This document shows positions 36,889-47,770 of a stretch of 64,000 nucleotides of DNA, in pieces. The notes beneath the pieces are model-generated. The model saw nothing but the letters and a program-made list of their open reading frames with translations, had not been told where the DNA came from and ran no database searches. A program made the translations under genes and the position numbers. The first letter of the stretch is position 1; every line of letters starts with the position of its first letter. Source of the DNA: AP-15 sp963845735 (GTDB taxonomy: Bacteria > Pseudomonadota > Alphaproteobacteria > ATCC43930 > CGMCC-115725); contig CAWJTR010000009.1 in the NCBI GenBank assembly GCA_963845735.1, forward strand, positions 186,001 through 250,000. Reading direction: 5' to 3'.

Positions 36889-37679
36889 CACCGCGTTATG
36901 ACGACGCCCTCGCGGATATCCTCACCGGCGCCAAGAATTGGCAAATGTGGGGCCGCATGGGATGGCAAGAGGTGCGCCGGCGGTACCGCCGCACCGCAAT
37001 TGGTCCGTTCTGGACCACGTTAAGCCTCGGCGTCTTCATCCTTACGCTCGGCTTTTTGTACGCTCACCTTTGGCAACAGAATCCGAAGGAGTTTTTGCCG
37101 TTCCTTTGCTCCGGGATGATCACATGGGTGTTCATATCTTCGATCGTCACCGAAGGATGCACCGTGTTCACCTCCGCGGAGTCTTTGATCAAACAAATAA
37201 ACGTGCCCTACACGCTGCTGGTCTGCGCCGTGGTGTGGCGAAACCTGATCGTGTTCTTACATAATTTGCTGATTTTTGTTTTATTGGTTCCTTACTCCGG
37301 AATCCCGATAACCGGGTATACGCTGCTCCTGTTCCCCGGATTGCTGATAATATCATTGTCCGGGGTCTGGGTTGCGGCGCTGTTCGGCACACTGTGCGCC
37401 CGATACCGCGATGTGCAGCAAGTGGTTACTACCGTGCTACAAATCGCCTTGTTCGTGACGCCAATCTTTTATTCGCCAGCGCAGCTGCAGGGTGGATTGG
37501 TAAAGATCGCCCTATTCAATCCGCTATACCACTACATCGAACTCGTCCGGCTTCCGCTAATGGGGCAACCGCCCTCCGGACTCGACTATGCGGTCGGCGT
37601 TGCCGGCACCCTACTCGGCTGGGCCTTCACTTTCGACCTGTACAGCCGTTTCCGGCGCCGCGTTCCCTATTGGCTGTGA
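36885..37679 (+). CDS. ABC-2 type polysaccharide export permease (Wzm/KpsM-like)
   Basis: A 264-residue inner-membrane protein with about six hydrophobic segments (LGVFILTLGFLYAHLW, NLIVFLHNLLIFVLLVPYSG, TVLQIALFVTPIFYSPAQL). The N-terminal amphipathic part with EVRRRYRRTAIGPFWTTLSL is typical of Wzm, TagG and KpsM. It exports a lipid-linked polysaccharide from the cytosol with the ATPase encoded next. It overlaps the upstream gene (ATGA) and is 16 bases from the ATPase start. Confidence 0.9.
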   Translation: MTPRYDDALADILTGAKNWQMWGRMGWQEVRRRYRRTAIGPFWTTLSLGVFILTLGFLYAHLWQQNPKEFLPFLCSGMITWVFISSIVTEGCTVFTSAESLIKQINVPYTLLVCAVVWRNLIVFLHNLLIFVLLVPYSGIPITGYTLLLFPGLLIISLSGVWVAALFGTLCARYRDVQQVVTTVLQIALFVTPIFYSPAQLQGGLVKIALFNPLYHYIELVRLPLMGQPPSGLDYAVGVAGTLLGWAFTFDLYSRFRRRVPYWL

Positions 37680-37695
37680 AAAGGAGGTGCCGATC

Positions 37696-38467
37696 TTGGC
37701 CTCGATCGCGCTCGAAGACGTGAGGGTGGATTTCAAGATTTACGGAGCTCAGCGAAGCTTTCGGAGGGCGCTGTTTTCGCGCACCGGCGGGAGCGTAATC
37801 GCGCGGAGCGGCGGCGATCGCAGCGCCGTGACCGTTCGCGCTCTCGATAATATCTCGGTGCGCCTCGAACACGGCGACCGTCTGGGTTTGATCGGTCATA
37901 ACGGCGCGGGCAAGACCACGCTGCTGCGCGTTTTCGCCGGTGTCTATCAGCCGACGAGCGGCAAGGTGGTCACTTCCGGCCGGCTGTCGCCGCTATTCAA
38001 CACCGCCCCGGGGCTGGACATGGACGACACCGGGTATGAGAATTTACTAAGCTGCGGCCTATTCCTCGGCATGTCTCGCGGCGAGATTATCGACAAGATC
38101 CGCGACATCGACGGAGTTCGCCGAGCTCGGCGATTTCATGGCCCTGCCGGTCCGGTCCTATTCTACGGGGATGCTAATGCGGCTGAGCTTCGCCGTCGCA
38201 ACGGCGATCGACCCGGATATCCTGATACTAGACGAAGGCCTCGGCGCGGGGGATGCACGGTTTATCGAGCGTGCCAAGCAGCGCGTCGATGCGCTGATCG
38301 CGCGGTCGAGCATCGTCGTTCTCGCTTCCCATTCCGAGGGTCTTGTTCGCGATGTCTGCAATCGCGCGCTGCTGCTCGTTTCCGGCCGAATCGCGGCTGA
38401 GGGGCCGATCGACGAGGTGTTTGAAGCGTATCACACGCTGAATGCGGCCCCGTCTGCAGCCGATTGA
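37696..38467 (+). CDS. ABC transporter ATPase for polysaccharide export (Wzt/KpsT-like), one frameshift
   Basis: About 256 residues. I chose TTG 37696 because AAGGAGG (37681-37687) sits eight bases upstream. An earlier GTG at 37687 overlaps that site. Walker A is GLIGHNGAGKTTLLRVFAG. Near 38,115 the frame changes to EFAELGDFMALPVRSYSTGM, giving the ABC signature (SYSTGM). Walker B is DILILDEGLGAGD, and the switch His is in LASHSEG. There is no C-terminal carbohydrate-binding domain as in the long Wzt of E. coli O9a, so chain-end recognition is not built in. Confidence 0.85.
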
Positions 38468-38506
38468 GGCACGAGGCCGGTCGCCTGCCGGATGTAGGAG
38501 ACCTTT

Positions 38507-39667
38507 ATGAAGGCCGGAAACGATCTCGTCTGTCGGGTTTGCGGGGCGGCGGCGCTCGACGAGTTCCCGCAATTTGCGCGGTTGCCGCGGGTGACCTCGG
38601 ATTGCCGGCCGTTTCCGGCCGGGGGGCGGCTGGCGATCTGCGGCGAATGCGCGGCGGTGCAAAAGCCGGTCGACGCGCGCTGGCGAGAGGAGGCGGCGGC
38701 GATCTACGCCGCCTACGACGTCTATTTCCAATCCGGCGGGGTCGAGCAGGCCGTGTTCGATCCGGTGACCGGGGCGCCGCGCCGGCGCAGCGCGGTGCTG
38801 GTCGACAGGCTCGCGTCCAACCGGCAGATCGCCGAGACCGGCCAGGTGCTCGATGTCGGTTGCGGCAACGGCGCATTGCTGTCGGCTTTCGCCGAAAGCC
38901 GGCCCGGCTGGCGGCTCTTCGGCCACGATCTGAGCGAGATCAACCGCGCGGCTTTGTCGCGGATTCCGAGGTTCAAGCAGCTCTATACCGGACCGATAGA
39001 CGCGGTTCCCGGCGGCTTCGATCTCGTCACGCTCAGCCATTCGCTCGAGCATTTTACCGAACCGGTCGAGGATTTGGCGAGCCTACGTGCGAAGCTCGCG
39101 GCGGGCGGCTGCCTATTCATCGAGGTGCCGGACGCAGCGGCGACCCCGTTCGACCTGCTGGTCGCCGATCATGTCTCTCATTTCACTGCCGACAGCGTGT
39201 CTCGGGTGCTGGCGCGCGCCGGCTTCGACCCGCTGATCGTCGCTCCGGATTGGGTGGTCAAGGAGCTTTCGGTCGTCGCCGAGCCGGGTGTTGGAGCGCG
39301 GCCGCCGGCGTCGCCGCCGCAAGCGGCAGGCCGACGGGTCGCGGCGCAGCTCGCTTGGCTGCAGGCCCTGATCGACGGCGCGCGCGCAGCGGCGGCAACC
39401 GCGCGGCCATTCGGCCTGTTCGGCACCTCCGTCGCGGCGATGTGGCTGTTCGGCGAGGTCGGCGACGCGGTCGAATTCTTTGCCGACGAGGACCCGAGCC
39501 GGCGCGGCCGGCGCTTGCTCGATCGCCCGATCCTGCACCCGGACGATGTCCCGGCGGGCGCTACGGTCTATGTCCCGCTGATCCCGCGGGTCGCCCAGGC
39601 CGTCGCCGCCCGCGCATCGGGCTCGGGCGCAGACTTCCGCCTGCCGCCCGCATTTCCGGCGGTATAG
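38507..39667 (+). CDS. SAM-dependent sugar C-methyltransferase-like protein
   Basis: A 386-residue intact protein with three parts. It has an N-terminal zinc-binding segment (CRVCGAA and CGECAAVQ), a class I methyltransferase core (VLDVGCGNGALLSAFAESRP, FDLVTLSHSLEHF) and a C-terminal Rossmann-like domain (PFGLFGTSVAAMWLFGEVGD, FFADEDPSRRGR). This layout matches Methyltransf_13/23/14-type enzymes that methylate keto-sugar nucleotides. ATG 38507 follows GGAG. It lies after the ABC exporter and before a GT2 gene, in the same direction. Confidence 0.8.
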   Translation: MKAGNDLVCRVCGAAALDEFPQFARLPRVTSDCRPFPAGGRLAICGECAAVQKPVDARWREEAAAIYAAYDVYFQSGGVEQAVFDPVTGAPRRRSAVLVDRLASNRQIAETGQVLDVGCGNGALLSAFAESRPGWRLFGHDLSEINRAALSRIPRFKQLYTGPIDAVPGGFDLVTLSHSLEHFTEPVEDLASLRAKLAAGGCLFIEVPDAAATPFDLLVADHVSHFTADSVSRVLARAGFDPLIVAPDWVVKELSVVAEPGVGARPPASPPQAAGRRVAAQLAWLQALIDGARAAAATARPFGLFGTSVAAMWLFGEVGDAVEFFADEDPSRRGRRLLDRPILHPDDVPAGATVYVPLIPRVAQAVAARASGSGADFRLPPAFPAV

Positions 39668-39757
39668 GCCCGCACGCCCTCGCGTGATTTCCATGGCCGA
39701 TTTGGTCTATCGTTTCTGTGAGCGACCGTTCGGCGTGAGTAGCCGAGTTCTGTCGGC

Positions 39758-40766
39758 ATGAGCGAGCAGCGCTCTCCGGTTCGCTTCGACCAGACCGAGC
39801 CCAAGACCGCGGACGGCCGCCGGCATCGGCTCGGCATCATCCTGCCGTGCTACAACCACGAAGCCCTGCTCGCTGGAGCGCTCGAGGCAATCGCCGGGCA
39901 GACCTCCATGCCCGACGAGGTCATCGTCATAGACGATGGGTCCTCAGTGGCAGGCCGCTCCGCCATCGCCGCGGTCGTGGCGCGCCACCCGTTTGTCCAT
40001 TTAATCCGGCACGAGACCAACCGCGGCGTCAACGCCGCCTGCGCGACAGGGCTCGCCGCGGCCTCGAGCGACTTCGTGCTGTTCGCCGCGGCCGACGATC
40101 GCCTCACCCCCACAATCGTCGAGCGCGCCCGCTGCCGCTCTCGCGGTTTATCCGCAATCTGGCATTCTGTTCTCTGACAATGCGCTGATGGACGCTTCCG
40201 GCGCGGAAAAAACCCTATTTCCGTTGGGCCTCGATGGCGTTCGCTACTTTTCCGGGCCGGAGTTTCAGCGCTTCCTCAAGCGCAGCTTCTTTTATATCGC
40301 GACCTCGACCGTGTGGTTTCGCACCGAGGCGCTGCGTCGGCTAGGCGGGTTCGACGAGCGGCTGCGCTGGCATTCCGATTTCTTTGCTGCATATGCTCTC
40401 GGACTGTGGCAAGGCGCGACTTACGTGCCCGACGCAGCCAGCTATTTCCGGGTATCCGCCAGCTCCTACAGCGCCGCGCGTCGGGATCGCCGCGAACAGG
40501 AGCAAGTGCTGCGAGCGTGGCTCGCCAAAACCGCGGAGCCCGCCATCTGGCCGCAGCGTCACGCCTTTCGCGACTGCGGCTTGCTGCCGGTCTACGGCCG
40601 GCAGGTGCTCGCCGCTTTGCGCGCCGATCCGGGCTATGTCACGCCGACCCTGGTGCTGCGCTTGCTGACACGCGGGCTCTACGACCTCGTCCGCCCAGTT
40701 TTGCCGCTCGGTTGGCGGCGCTGGCTGCGGCGATTGTCAAGCCAAAGAGGCGTATCCGTCCGATGA
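39758..40766 (+). CDS. Glycosyltransferase family 2, one frameshift
   Basis: About 336 residues. The GT-A opening is LGIILPCYNHEALLAGALEA, with VIVIDDGSS and LFAAADDRLTP as metal/nucleotide-binding acidic motifs. Near 40,130 the frame changes to AALAVYPQSGILFSDNALMD, followed by STVWFRTEALRRLGGFDERL, typical of GT2 enzymes. It adds a sugar to the growing chain in the cytosol. It is the last plus-strand gene of the polysaccharide region, and the next gene converges on it. Confidence 0.82.
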
Positions 40767-40883
40767 AGCTTTCGAATACCCGAACCCTGCGTCATCGCTT
40801 TTGTGCTGATTGCCGCCGACCCGGTGACCGCAGGCGGCAAGGTGTTGCACGCTCAAGGATGATCGGGGAAGAGAGAGCGAGCG

Positions 40884-40915
40884 GGCGGGGAGGCACGGGC
40901 CCCGCCTCCCCCGCC
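40884..40915. terminator. GC-rich hairpin between convergent operons
   Basis: GGCGGGGAGGC (40884-40894) pairs with GCCTCCCCCGCC (40904-40915) with one bulged base and a nine-base loop. It lies in the 255-bp gap between the plus-strand GT2 and the minus-strand treY, so it could end both transcripts. A smaller CCCTGG/CCAGGG repeat follows. Neither strand shows a long T-run, so Rho-independent action is uncertain. Nothing else was seen in the gap. Confidence 0.5.
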
Positions 40916-41021
40916 GACCCCCTGGGTGGACCGCCAGGGTAACCCGGGATCCCGCGGCTCATACCCAAGCTCGTGATTGCTCGACTATAGCCGGTTTACT
41001 CGGCGCTGTAGACAAATTGCA

Positions 41022-43776
41022 TCAAGTTTCCCCGATCAGCACCGACACCGGAAATTCGGCGAACAGCTCGGCGGCCGCGACCCGATCCTGCCGGTCGAGC
41101 CGGCGTCCGGTGAACACGTCGCGCCGTGTGCCACCCGGCGGCAGCACGATCTCCGCGCTCCCCCAATCCGCAGCCTCGCCGCCGCGGTAGAGCTGAAGGG
41201 TCAGGCGTGGCACGGCGGCGACCAGCGAGACGCCGTCATGGCTGCGGGAGAGGGCGCAGAGATGGCCGCTTCTGTCGCCCGCGACCTCGACCGGTCGGTA
41301 GTCGCCTTCAGCGAAAAGTCGCGGGTGAGCGCGGCGCAGCGCCAGCAGGCGACGGGTTATGAACAACTTTTCGCGTCCGTCCTGCCAATCCGAGGCGAGG
41401 TCGCGAGGCCGCGCGTCGGCCACTGCTTCGAGCAACGCGCGGCGCGTGCCCCAGTCGACCGGCCGGCGATTGTCCGGATCGACCAAGCTGAAATCCCACA
41501 ATTCGCCGCCCTGATAGATATCGGGCACCCCCGGCACGGTCAGCTTCAGCACCAGCTGGGCGAGCGCGGTGATCGCCCCGTGACGCGCGAACCCGGCGAC
41601 GAAGGCATGAAACTCGGCGAGAAACGGGTTCGGACGCGATCCGTCGAGCACGGCGCGGACATAGCGCTGCAATGCCGCCTCGTAATCGGCGTTGGGATTG
41701 CTCCAGCTGGTTTCGAGCTTTCTCTCGCGCACCGCCTTGATCATGTAAGCCTCAATCCGCTCGGCGAGGCTGTCGAGGCCGTCGATGTCTTCAGGAGCGA
41801 GCCCGGGCGGCCACGCCCCAAACAGCGCCTGATAAAACAGGTATTCGACATTGCGATCGGGTACGTTCGCACCGTCGATCTCGGAACGTCGCGAGCGATT
41901 GAGCCGCGACCATTGGAACACCCGGCGGCCCCATTCGCCCGGCATCTCCGACAGCAGCGCGAGGCGGGCGCGAGCGTCCTCTCCGCGCTTGGTATCGTGC
42001 GTGGCGGTCGTCACCATCGCACGCGGCCATTGCCGGGCGCGCTGCTGCGCCAGGTGATGAAAAGCGGTGACCGACATGCCGAAGCGGCGCGGATCGCCCC
42101 CGACTTCGTTCAGCGCCAACAACCGGACGTAGCGGTAGAAGGCGGTGTCCTCGGCGGCCTTGGCCATGACCGGACCGGTCACTTGCTGAAAGTGCATCGC
42201 GGTATGCAATGCGCTGCCCGGGCTGGGATCGCGCTCCGGTTCCGCGGCCTCGCCGGTCAAAACGGCGCGCAGGAAATCGAAAATGCTGTCATCGGCGCCG
42301 CGCCAGCGGTTGCGTGCCTGCCCGATCGCCCAATCGATGTAGCGGCGATCGTCGGCGCTGGCGCCCTGCGTCGAGACATAGGTGCGGTACACCGGAAAGG
42401 CGGCGACGACCTCCTCGATCGCCGCCAGCACGCCGTTCAAGGTAAAATCGCGGGTGCGGCGATCGCGCATCGCCAAAAGGTGGAACTCGCGCGCCAGCAC
42501 GTTCATCTCGCTGGCCAGGTTGACCTGCATGATGCGCTTCTTGCAGGCGTAGAGGACGTCGTCGAAGCTTTCGCGGTTCGGCGCCATGCGGCGATAGAGC
42601 CGGGTCATCGCGGCTTCGCCCTCGGGGTCGACGAAGATCGCCAGTACCTGATTGACAAAATCGTAGCCGGTAGTGCCGGCGACGGGCCAATCGGGCAACA
42701 TCTCGTAGCGCGCCAGGATCTTTTCGACGAGCACGTATAGCGGTCCGCTGGAGCGTTGCTGCAGCCGATCGCAATAGCTCAGCGGGTCGAACAAGCCGTC
42801 GATGTGATCGATGCGCAGCCCTTGCACGTCGCCGCGCTCGATCAGGGCGAAGAGCAGCCGGTGGGTCGCGTCGAACAACTCGGGCAGCTCCATGCGCAGC
42901 CCGGCGAGATCGTTGATGTTGAAAAAGCGGCGGTAGTTGATCTCCTCCGCGGCGACTCGCCAATCGGAAATCCGGTAGGATTGGGCTTCGAGCAGCCGGT
43001 GCAAAGCGCCAAAGCTGTCCGGCCGGCCGGGGCAACCGACAAAGCGCCGCAGCGCCATGTCGATCGAGGCGGCGACGGCCGGTTGCCGGGCGCGGTCGGC
43101 CAAGTTGCGTTTCAGCTCTGCCGCGCGTTCGCGTGCTGTTGCTGGGGGCATTCTCGCAATCGCCGCGAAATCGCCGGCGGACTCAGCCAGCAATGCGCCG
43201 CCGTTTTCGAGAATCGCCGCGTAGGAGCGAGGCGAGACCGGAAAGCGATGATCGAAATACCAGGCGCTGAAGCTACCCTCCGCCGGGTCGAAATTCAGTG
43301 TGATCTCGCCTCGTTCGAGGATCACCCCGTACTGCTCGCCGAGCACCGGCAGCAGCACCCGGCCTTCGAGATCGGCGCGAAGCGCATGCCAGTTGATGTC
43401 GAAATAGCGGGCGAATGGGGATTGCTCACCCCATTCCAGGACATCGCGCCACCAGAAATTGTCAGCGCCGATCGCCATATGGTTCGGGACGAAATCGACG
43501 ATCAGGCCCATGCCGTGCGCCTGTAGCGCCCGCGGTGAACTCAGCGAAATCCTCTTCGCTGCCAATTTCGGGATTGAGTCGGTTGTGGTCGATGATGTCG
43601 TAGCCATGGGTCGAGCCGGGCCGCGCCTCGGTAATCGGCGAGGCGTAAACGTGGCTGACCCCGAGGGCTTCGAGATACGGCACCAGATCCTTGGCATCGC
43701 GGAAGGTGAAGCCGCGGTGGAACTGCAGCCGATAGGTGGCGCGGAGCGGGACCTCGACTGCGGGCGGGCCGCTCAT
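41022..43776 (-). CDS. treY: Maltooligosyl trehalose synthase (TreY), one frameshift
   Basis: About 918 residues, GH13. It converts the reducing-end alpha-1,4 link of maltodextrin to an alpha,alpha-1,1 trehalose end. It begins MSGPPAVEVPLRATYRLQFH with VSHVYASPITEARPGSTHGY. Near 43,528 the frame changes to LQAHGMGLIVDFVPNHMAIG. Catalytic landmarks are GLRIDHIDGLFDP (Asp nucleophile) and VLVEKIL (Glu). C-terminal conserved parts include TVPGVPDIYQGGELWDFSLV. The start overlaps the malQ stop (ATGA). It is the last gene of the minus-strand operon, and its substrate is made by GlgX/MalQ upstream. Confidence 0.92.
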
Positions 43777-45959
43777 GCCTGGGCCGAGCGCCGTCGCGCC
43801 TCTTCGACGAACGATGCGGTCCGGCGCAATTTCGAGCCGTCGATGATATTCTCGAGGGTGCGGCTCAGGCGCCGGCGCCAATTGGGATGCCCGTCGATCG
43901 TGCCGGGCAGGTTCGCCTGCTCGGTTTCGCCGACCACGTCTTCGAGCTGAACCAGCATCAGCCGGGCGCGCGAGCGGGCGAGAAAGCATTGGATCGCGTT
44001 TCCGAGGTCGGGCGAATAGGTTGGCTCTCCGGCTTCCGAGAGAAACCGACCGAGGTCTTCCGGTACCAGCAATCCCTCGACGACGAGCGCTTGCAACAGC
44101 AGGCGGCGGTCGCGGCTGCGCTCGGCCTCCTCGGCCTTTTCGGTGGCCGCGTCGGGATACAGACCGAGCTCGCCGACGCCGGGTGATATCGCGGCCGAGC
44201 CAAAACCCAGCGAGGGTGGCGAGGTCGTGGGTCGCGGCTGACGCGGCGGCAAGCGGGGGGTATTCGGCCGGCGTCGCGAAGCCGCCATCCTGGTGCCGCT
44301 CGAAGCATCATAATGCGATAGGACAACACATTGGCCGCCCGCATCGTCTCGCGAAACCCCGGCGGCACAGTGCCCAGATCCTCGCCGATCACGGCGCAGC
44401 CATGCCGGCAGCTTTCGAGCGCGACGAGGCGCAGCAGATCGTCGAACGGATATTTCACGTAACAGCCGTCGGTCGCCGCCATTCCGTTCGGTATCCAATA
44501 GAGCCGGTTCAGCGACATGACATGATCGATCCGCAGAATCCCGGCATGCCGCATATTGGCGCGCAGGCAGGCGATGAACGGTGCGAAACCTTGGCGCCGC
44601 AATACCAGCGGGTTGATCGGCGCCAGCCCCCAATTCTGCCCGGCGCCGCTCAGCTGGTCGGGGGGCGCGCCGATCGAGGCGCGCGGCGCCACCAGCTCCT
44701 GATCGGCCCAGGCCTCGGCCCCGTTCGGGTCGGCGCCGACCGCGAGATCACGATAGAGTCCGATCGACAGCCCGGCCTCATGCCCGGCTTGGGCCGCGGC
44801 GGCGAGCTGGCGATCCGCCTCCCATTGCAAAAACTCAAAGAACTCGACCCGGTCGCGATGAGCGTCAGCGAATTCGGCGACTGCGGACGAGCGTGGGTCG
44901 CGCATCGGCGCCGGCCAATTGCGCCACGAGAACCCGCGCCGTTCTCGGCAATAATGCTCATGCAGCGTCTCGAAGATGGCGAAATCGCGCAGCGATCGCC
45001 CTTCCCTTTGCTGAAATCGGCGAAAGCTCGCGCCGAGCCCCGTGCGCGCGGCGCCATCGGCGTCGAGATCGAGCGCCAGAAAGCGCCGCCACAACGCCTC
45101 AAGCACCGGCTTCTTGCAGGCTGCTACCGCGCCGTAATCGATCAGCTCGGCCGAGCGCGCCGCCCAGCGGGTGGCGCCGAACCATTCTCCCGCGATCAAT
45201 GCCTGCACGCGCTTCGTCCTCGGCAAAGCCGGGCACAGCGGTGGGGTCGATGTATAAATAGTCGAGCCGTGTTCGGCTTGACGGCGCATAGGGGCTGAAA
45301 TGCAATGGCTCGGCCATGAACCGCGCGTGCAGCGGATTGATGCCGAGCACAGCGGCGCCACAGGCGCCCGCGGCGCCGCAGATCGACGCAAGGTCGGTGA
45401 GGTCGCCCATTCCCCAATCACGCGCGCTGCGCAGACCATAGAGCTGGCAGGTCAGCCCCCAACTGCGCGCGCCCGGTCCGAGCTGCGGCGGCAGATGGCA
45501 GCGTGCAGGCGCAACGATCAGATCGAGCTGCGCCGCGACGCCGCCAGCCTCTAGCGCCAGCCGGTGATAGCCTGGCGGCAGCCCCGCGGGCAACGGCATC
45601 ACAAAGCGCTCGCCCAACAACTCGGTTTTCACGGCTGCCTCGCCGCCGCGCTCTTCTCCGCCTTCGAGACGGCAGGTCCAGGCGATCTCACGGCAACGAG
45701 CCGGCAGCCGCACCGCCAACTTCGGGCGGGTCTCTTCGAAATGGACAAGGTGCGCCGGGGCGAGCCCCAGAGCGGGCGTTCGACTGCGCTCCTCTAGCTC
45801 GGCTGCGGCCTTTGCCGGGTCCGACGGCAGACCGAACGCGCCGATCAGCGCTAGCAGGGTCTCGTCCGAAGCTTCGCGGGTTTGGCCGAGGGCGTCGGTA
45901 TATCGCGTCTCGATGCCGACGAGCCCGGCGAGGCGGACCAGCGCAGCGCGGCCGGTCAT
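43773..45959 (-). CDS. malQ: 4-alpha-glucanotransferase (MalQ), several frameshifts
   Basis: A GH77 amylomaltase of about 725 residues that disproportionates maltodextrins. It begins MTGRAALVRLAGLVGIETRY, four bases after treZ. Motifs include SWGLTCQLYGLRSARDWGMG, then, after a frame change near 45,200, AGQNWGLAPINPLVLRRQGF, LRIDHVMSLNRLYWIPNG (Asp nucleophile) and VIGEDLGTVPPGFRETM (acid/base Glu). Two or three more frame changes fall between 44,320 and 44,200, where the readings THDLATLAGFWLG and LGLYPDAATEKAEEAERS are recovered. The 3' end overlaps treY. The broken pattern looks like local low sequence quality. Confidence 0.86.
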
Positions 45960-45963
45960 ATCC

Positions 45964-47770
45964 CTAGGCGGCCGGCGCCGCGTGAAAGAAACTAGCGCTG
46001 ACCGGAGCCCCCGGCACAGCAGACGAATAGAGCAACTGCCCACCGCTTGCTTCGTCGGGGAGCGGCACAGTCCGGGCAGAGAAATTCGCGACGAGGATCA
46101 GCCGCGAGCGGTCGCCGAGCTGCCACTCGACGACGACCGCCTGCGGCCCCAGAGTGCGATACCGGCCGGCAAAGGGCGGCATTCCGGTAAGCCGGGGGAC
46201 GATCTCACGCCGCCGGATTTCCAGCAGCGCCCGGTATCGGGCAAGCCAGCGGGCACGGTCTGCCTGTTCAGGTTCGGTCCAGTCGAGTTTCGACATCGCG
46301 AATGTCGCGGCATCGGTCGGGTCGGGGATGCGCTCGCGCGCGGCCTCGTCTTGAAAATCAGGGAAATGGGCAAACTCGCGACGGCGCCCCTCGCGCACCG
46401 CTTCAGCGAGATCGGGGCCGAAATCGCAGAAAAATGCGAAAGATCGGCGGCTTGCCCATTCCTCGCCCATAAACAACAGCGGGATCTGGGGCGACAGCAG
46501 CACGATCGCCGCGCCGGCATGCAAAGCCGGCTCCGTTACTTCAGAAGCGAGCCGCGTCCCGAATGGGCGGTTACCGATATGATCGTGGTTTTGCAAAAAG
46601 GCGATGAAAGCGGTTGGCGGCAATTCGGCGGCGGGTTCTCCGCGGCGCCTGCCTCCGCGAAATGGCGACGGCTCGCCCTGATAGGCAAACCCCTCAGCCA
46701 AAGCGCGGCCAAGATGTGCCGCCGGCGCAATCGCGTAGTCGCCATAAAACCCTGCTGTCTCGCCCGTGATCAACACGTGCAAAGCATGGTGCAGATCGTC
46801 GTTCCATTGCGCGTTGAAGCGCTCGATCCGCCCGTTTCGCCGCGCTAGACGGCGCGCCTCGTTGCGGTCGTTTTCGAGGACCAGGTGAATTTCGCGATCC
46901 CGGATGCGCTGCCGTACCGTTTCGCCGATTTCGTCGACGATGTCGGGCCGGCCGTCATCGAATATGGCGTGGACCGCATCGAGGCGCAGGCCGTCGAACT
47001 GGTACTCTTCGAGCCAATAAAGCGCATTGTGGATGAAAAAATCGCGCACCGGCCGGCTCTGCGGTCCGGAGAAATCGATCGCCGCGCCCCACGGCGTTTG
47101 GTGGCGCTCGGTGAAGAAGTCGGGTGCAATCGCCGGCAGATAATTCCCCTCGGGGCCGAAATGATTGTAGACGACATCGAGCAGGATCGCGAGGCCGCGG
47201 ATGTGACAGGCCTCGACTAAGGCTTTCAACGCCTCGGGGCCGACCATAACTCGACGATGGGGCATACGGAAATACCCCGTCATAGCCCCAGTTACGGTCG
47301 CCGGGAAATTCACCGATCGGCATCAGCTCGACCGCGGTAGCACCCAGACGGCACAGATGATCGAGATGTCGCACCGCGCCATCGAAATCGCCGGTTTCGG
47401 AAAAGGCGCCGAGATGCAGCTCATACAGAACGATCTCTTCCCATCGCCGCCCCCGCCAGCCGAGATCGTTCCACTCGTAGGCCTCGGGATCGACGACCTC
47501 GCTCCAACCGTGGACCCCTTCAGGCTGACGACGCGACGCGGGATCGGGGAAGGCGCGGCCGTCGACGACGTAACGATAGCGGCTGCCGGGCCGGGCGGTC
47601 GCGGTCGTCAGCACCCACCAGCCTTCGCCTTCGCAGACCATCGGAATTGTCCTCGGCCTGGAGTCCTCGAGGCGCAGCGACACGGCTTCGGCGCGGGGCG
47701 CCCACAATCGGAAGCGAACCCCGCCGGGGGTCGATTCGGCGCCAAAGGGCAGCTCATGCCGGCGGCGCAT
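45964..47770 (-). CDS. treZ: Maltooligosyl trehalose trehalohydrolase (TreZ), one frameshift
   Basis: About 602 residues, GH13. It releases trehalose from the TreY product. ATG 47770 gives MRRRHELPFGAESTPGGVRF, with an N-terminal beta-sandwich (FRLWAPRAEAVSLRLED) and VLYELHLGAFSETGDFDGAV. Near 47,250 the frame changes from VFPYAPSSSYGRP to PEALKALVEACHIRGLAILL. Catalytic motifs are GLRLDAVHAIFD (Asp) and HLVLENDRNEARRL (Glu), with FLQNHDHIGNRPFG downstream. The start lies inside the glgX 3' end (17-base overlap), which supports coupled translation. Confidence 0.9.

Noticed and set aside
40977..42740. A 587-codon plus-strand frame opposite treY, with similar frames at 44021-45298 and 54728-55960
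   Set aside because: All are antisense shadows of GH13/GH77 genes that carry catalytic motifs on the minus strand.
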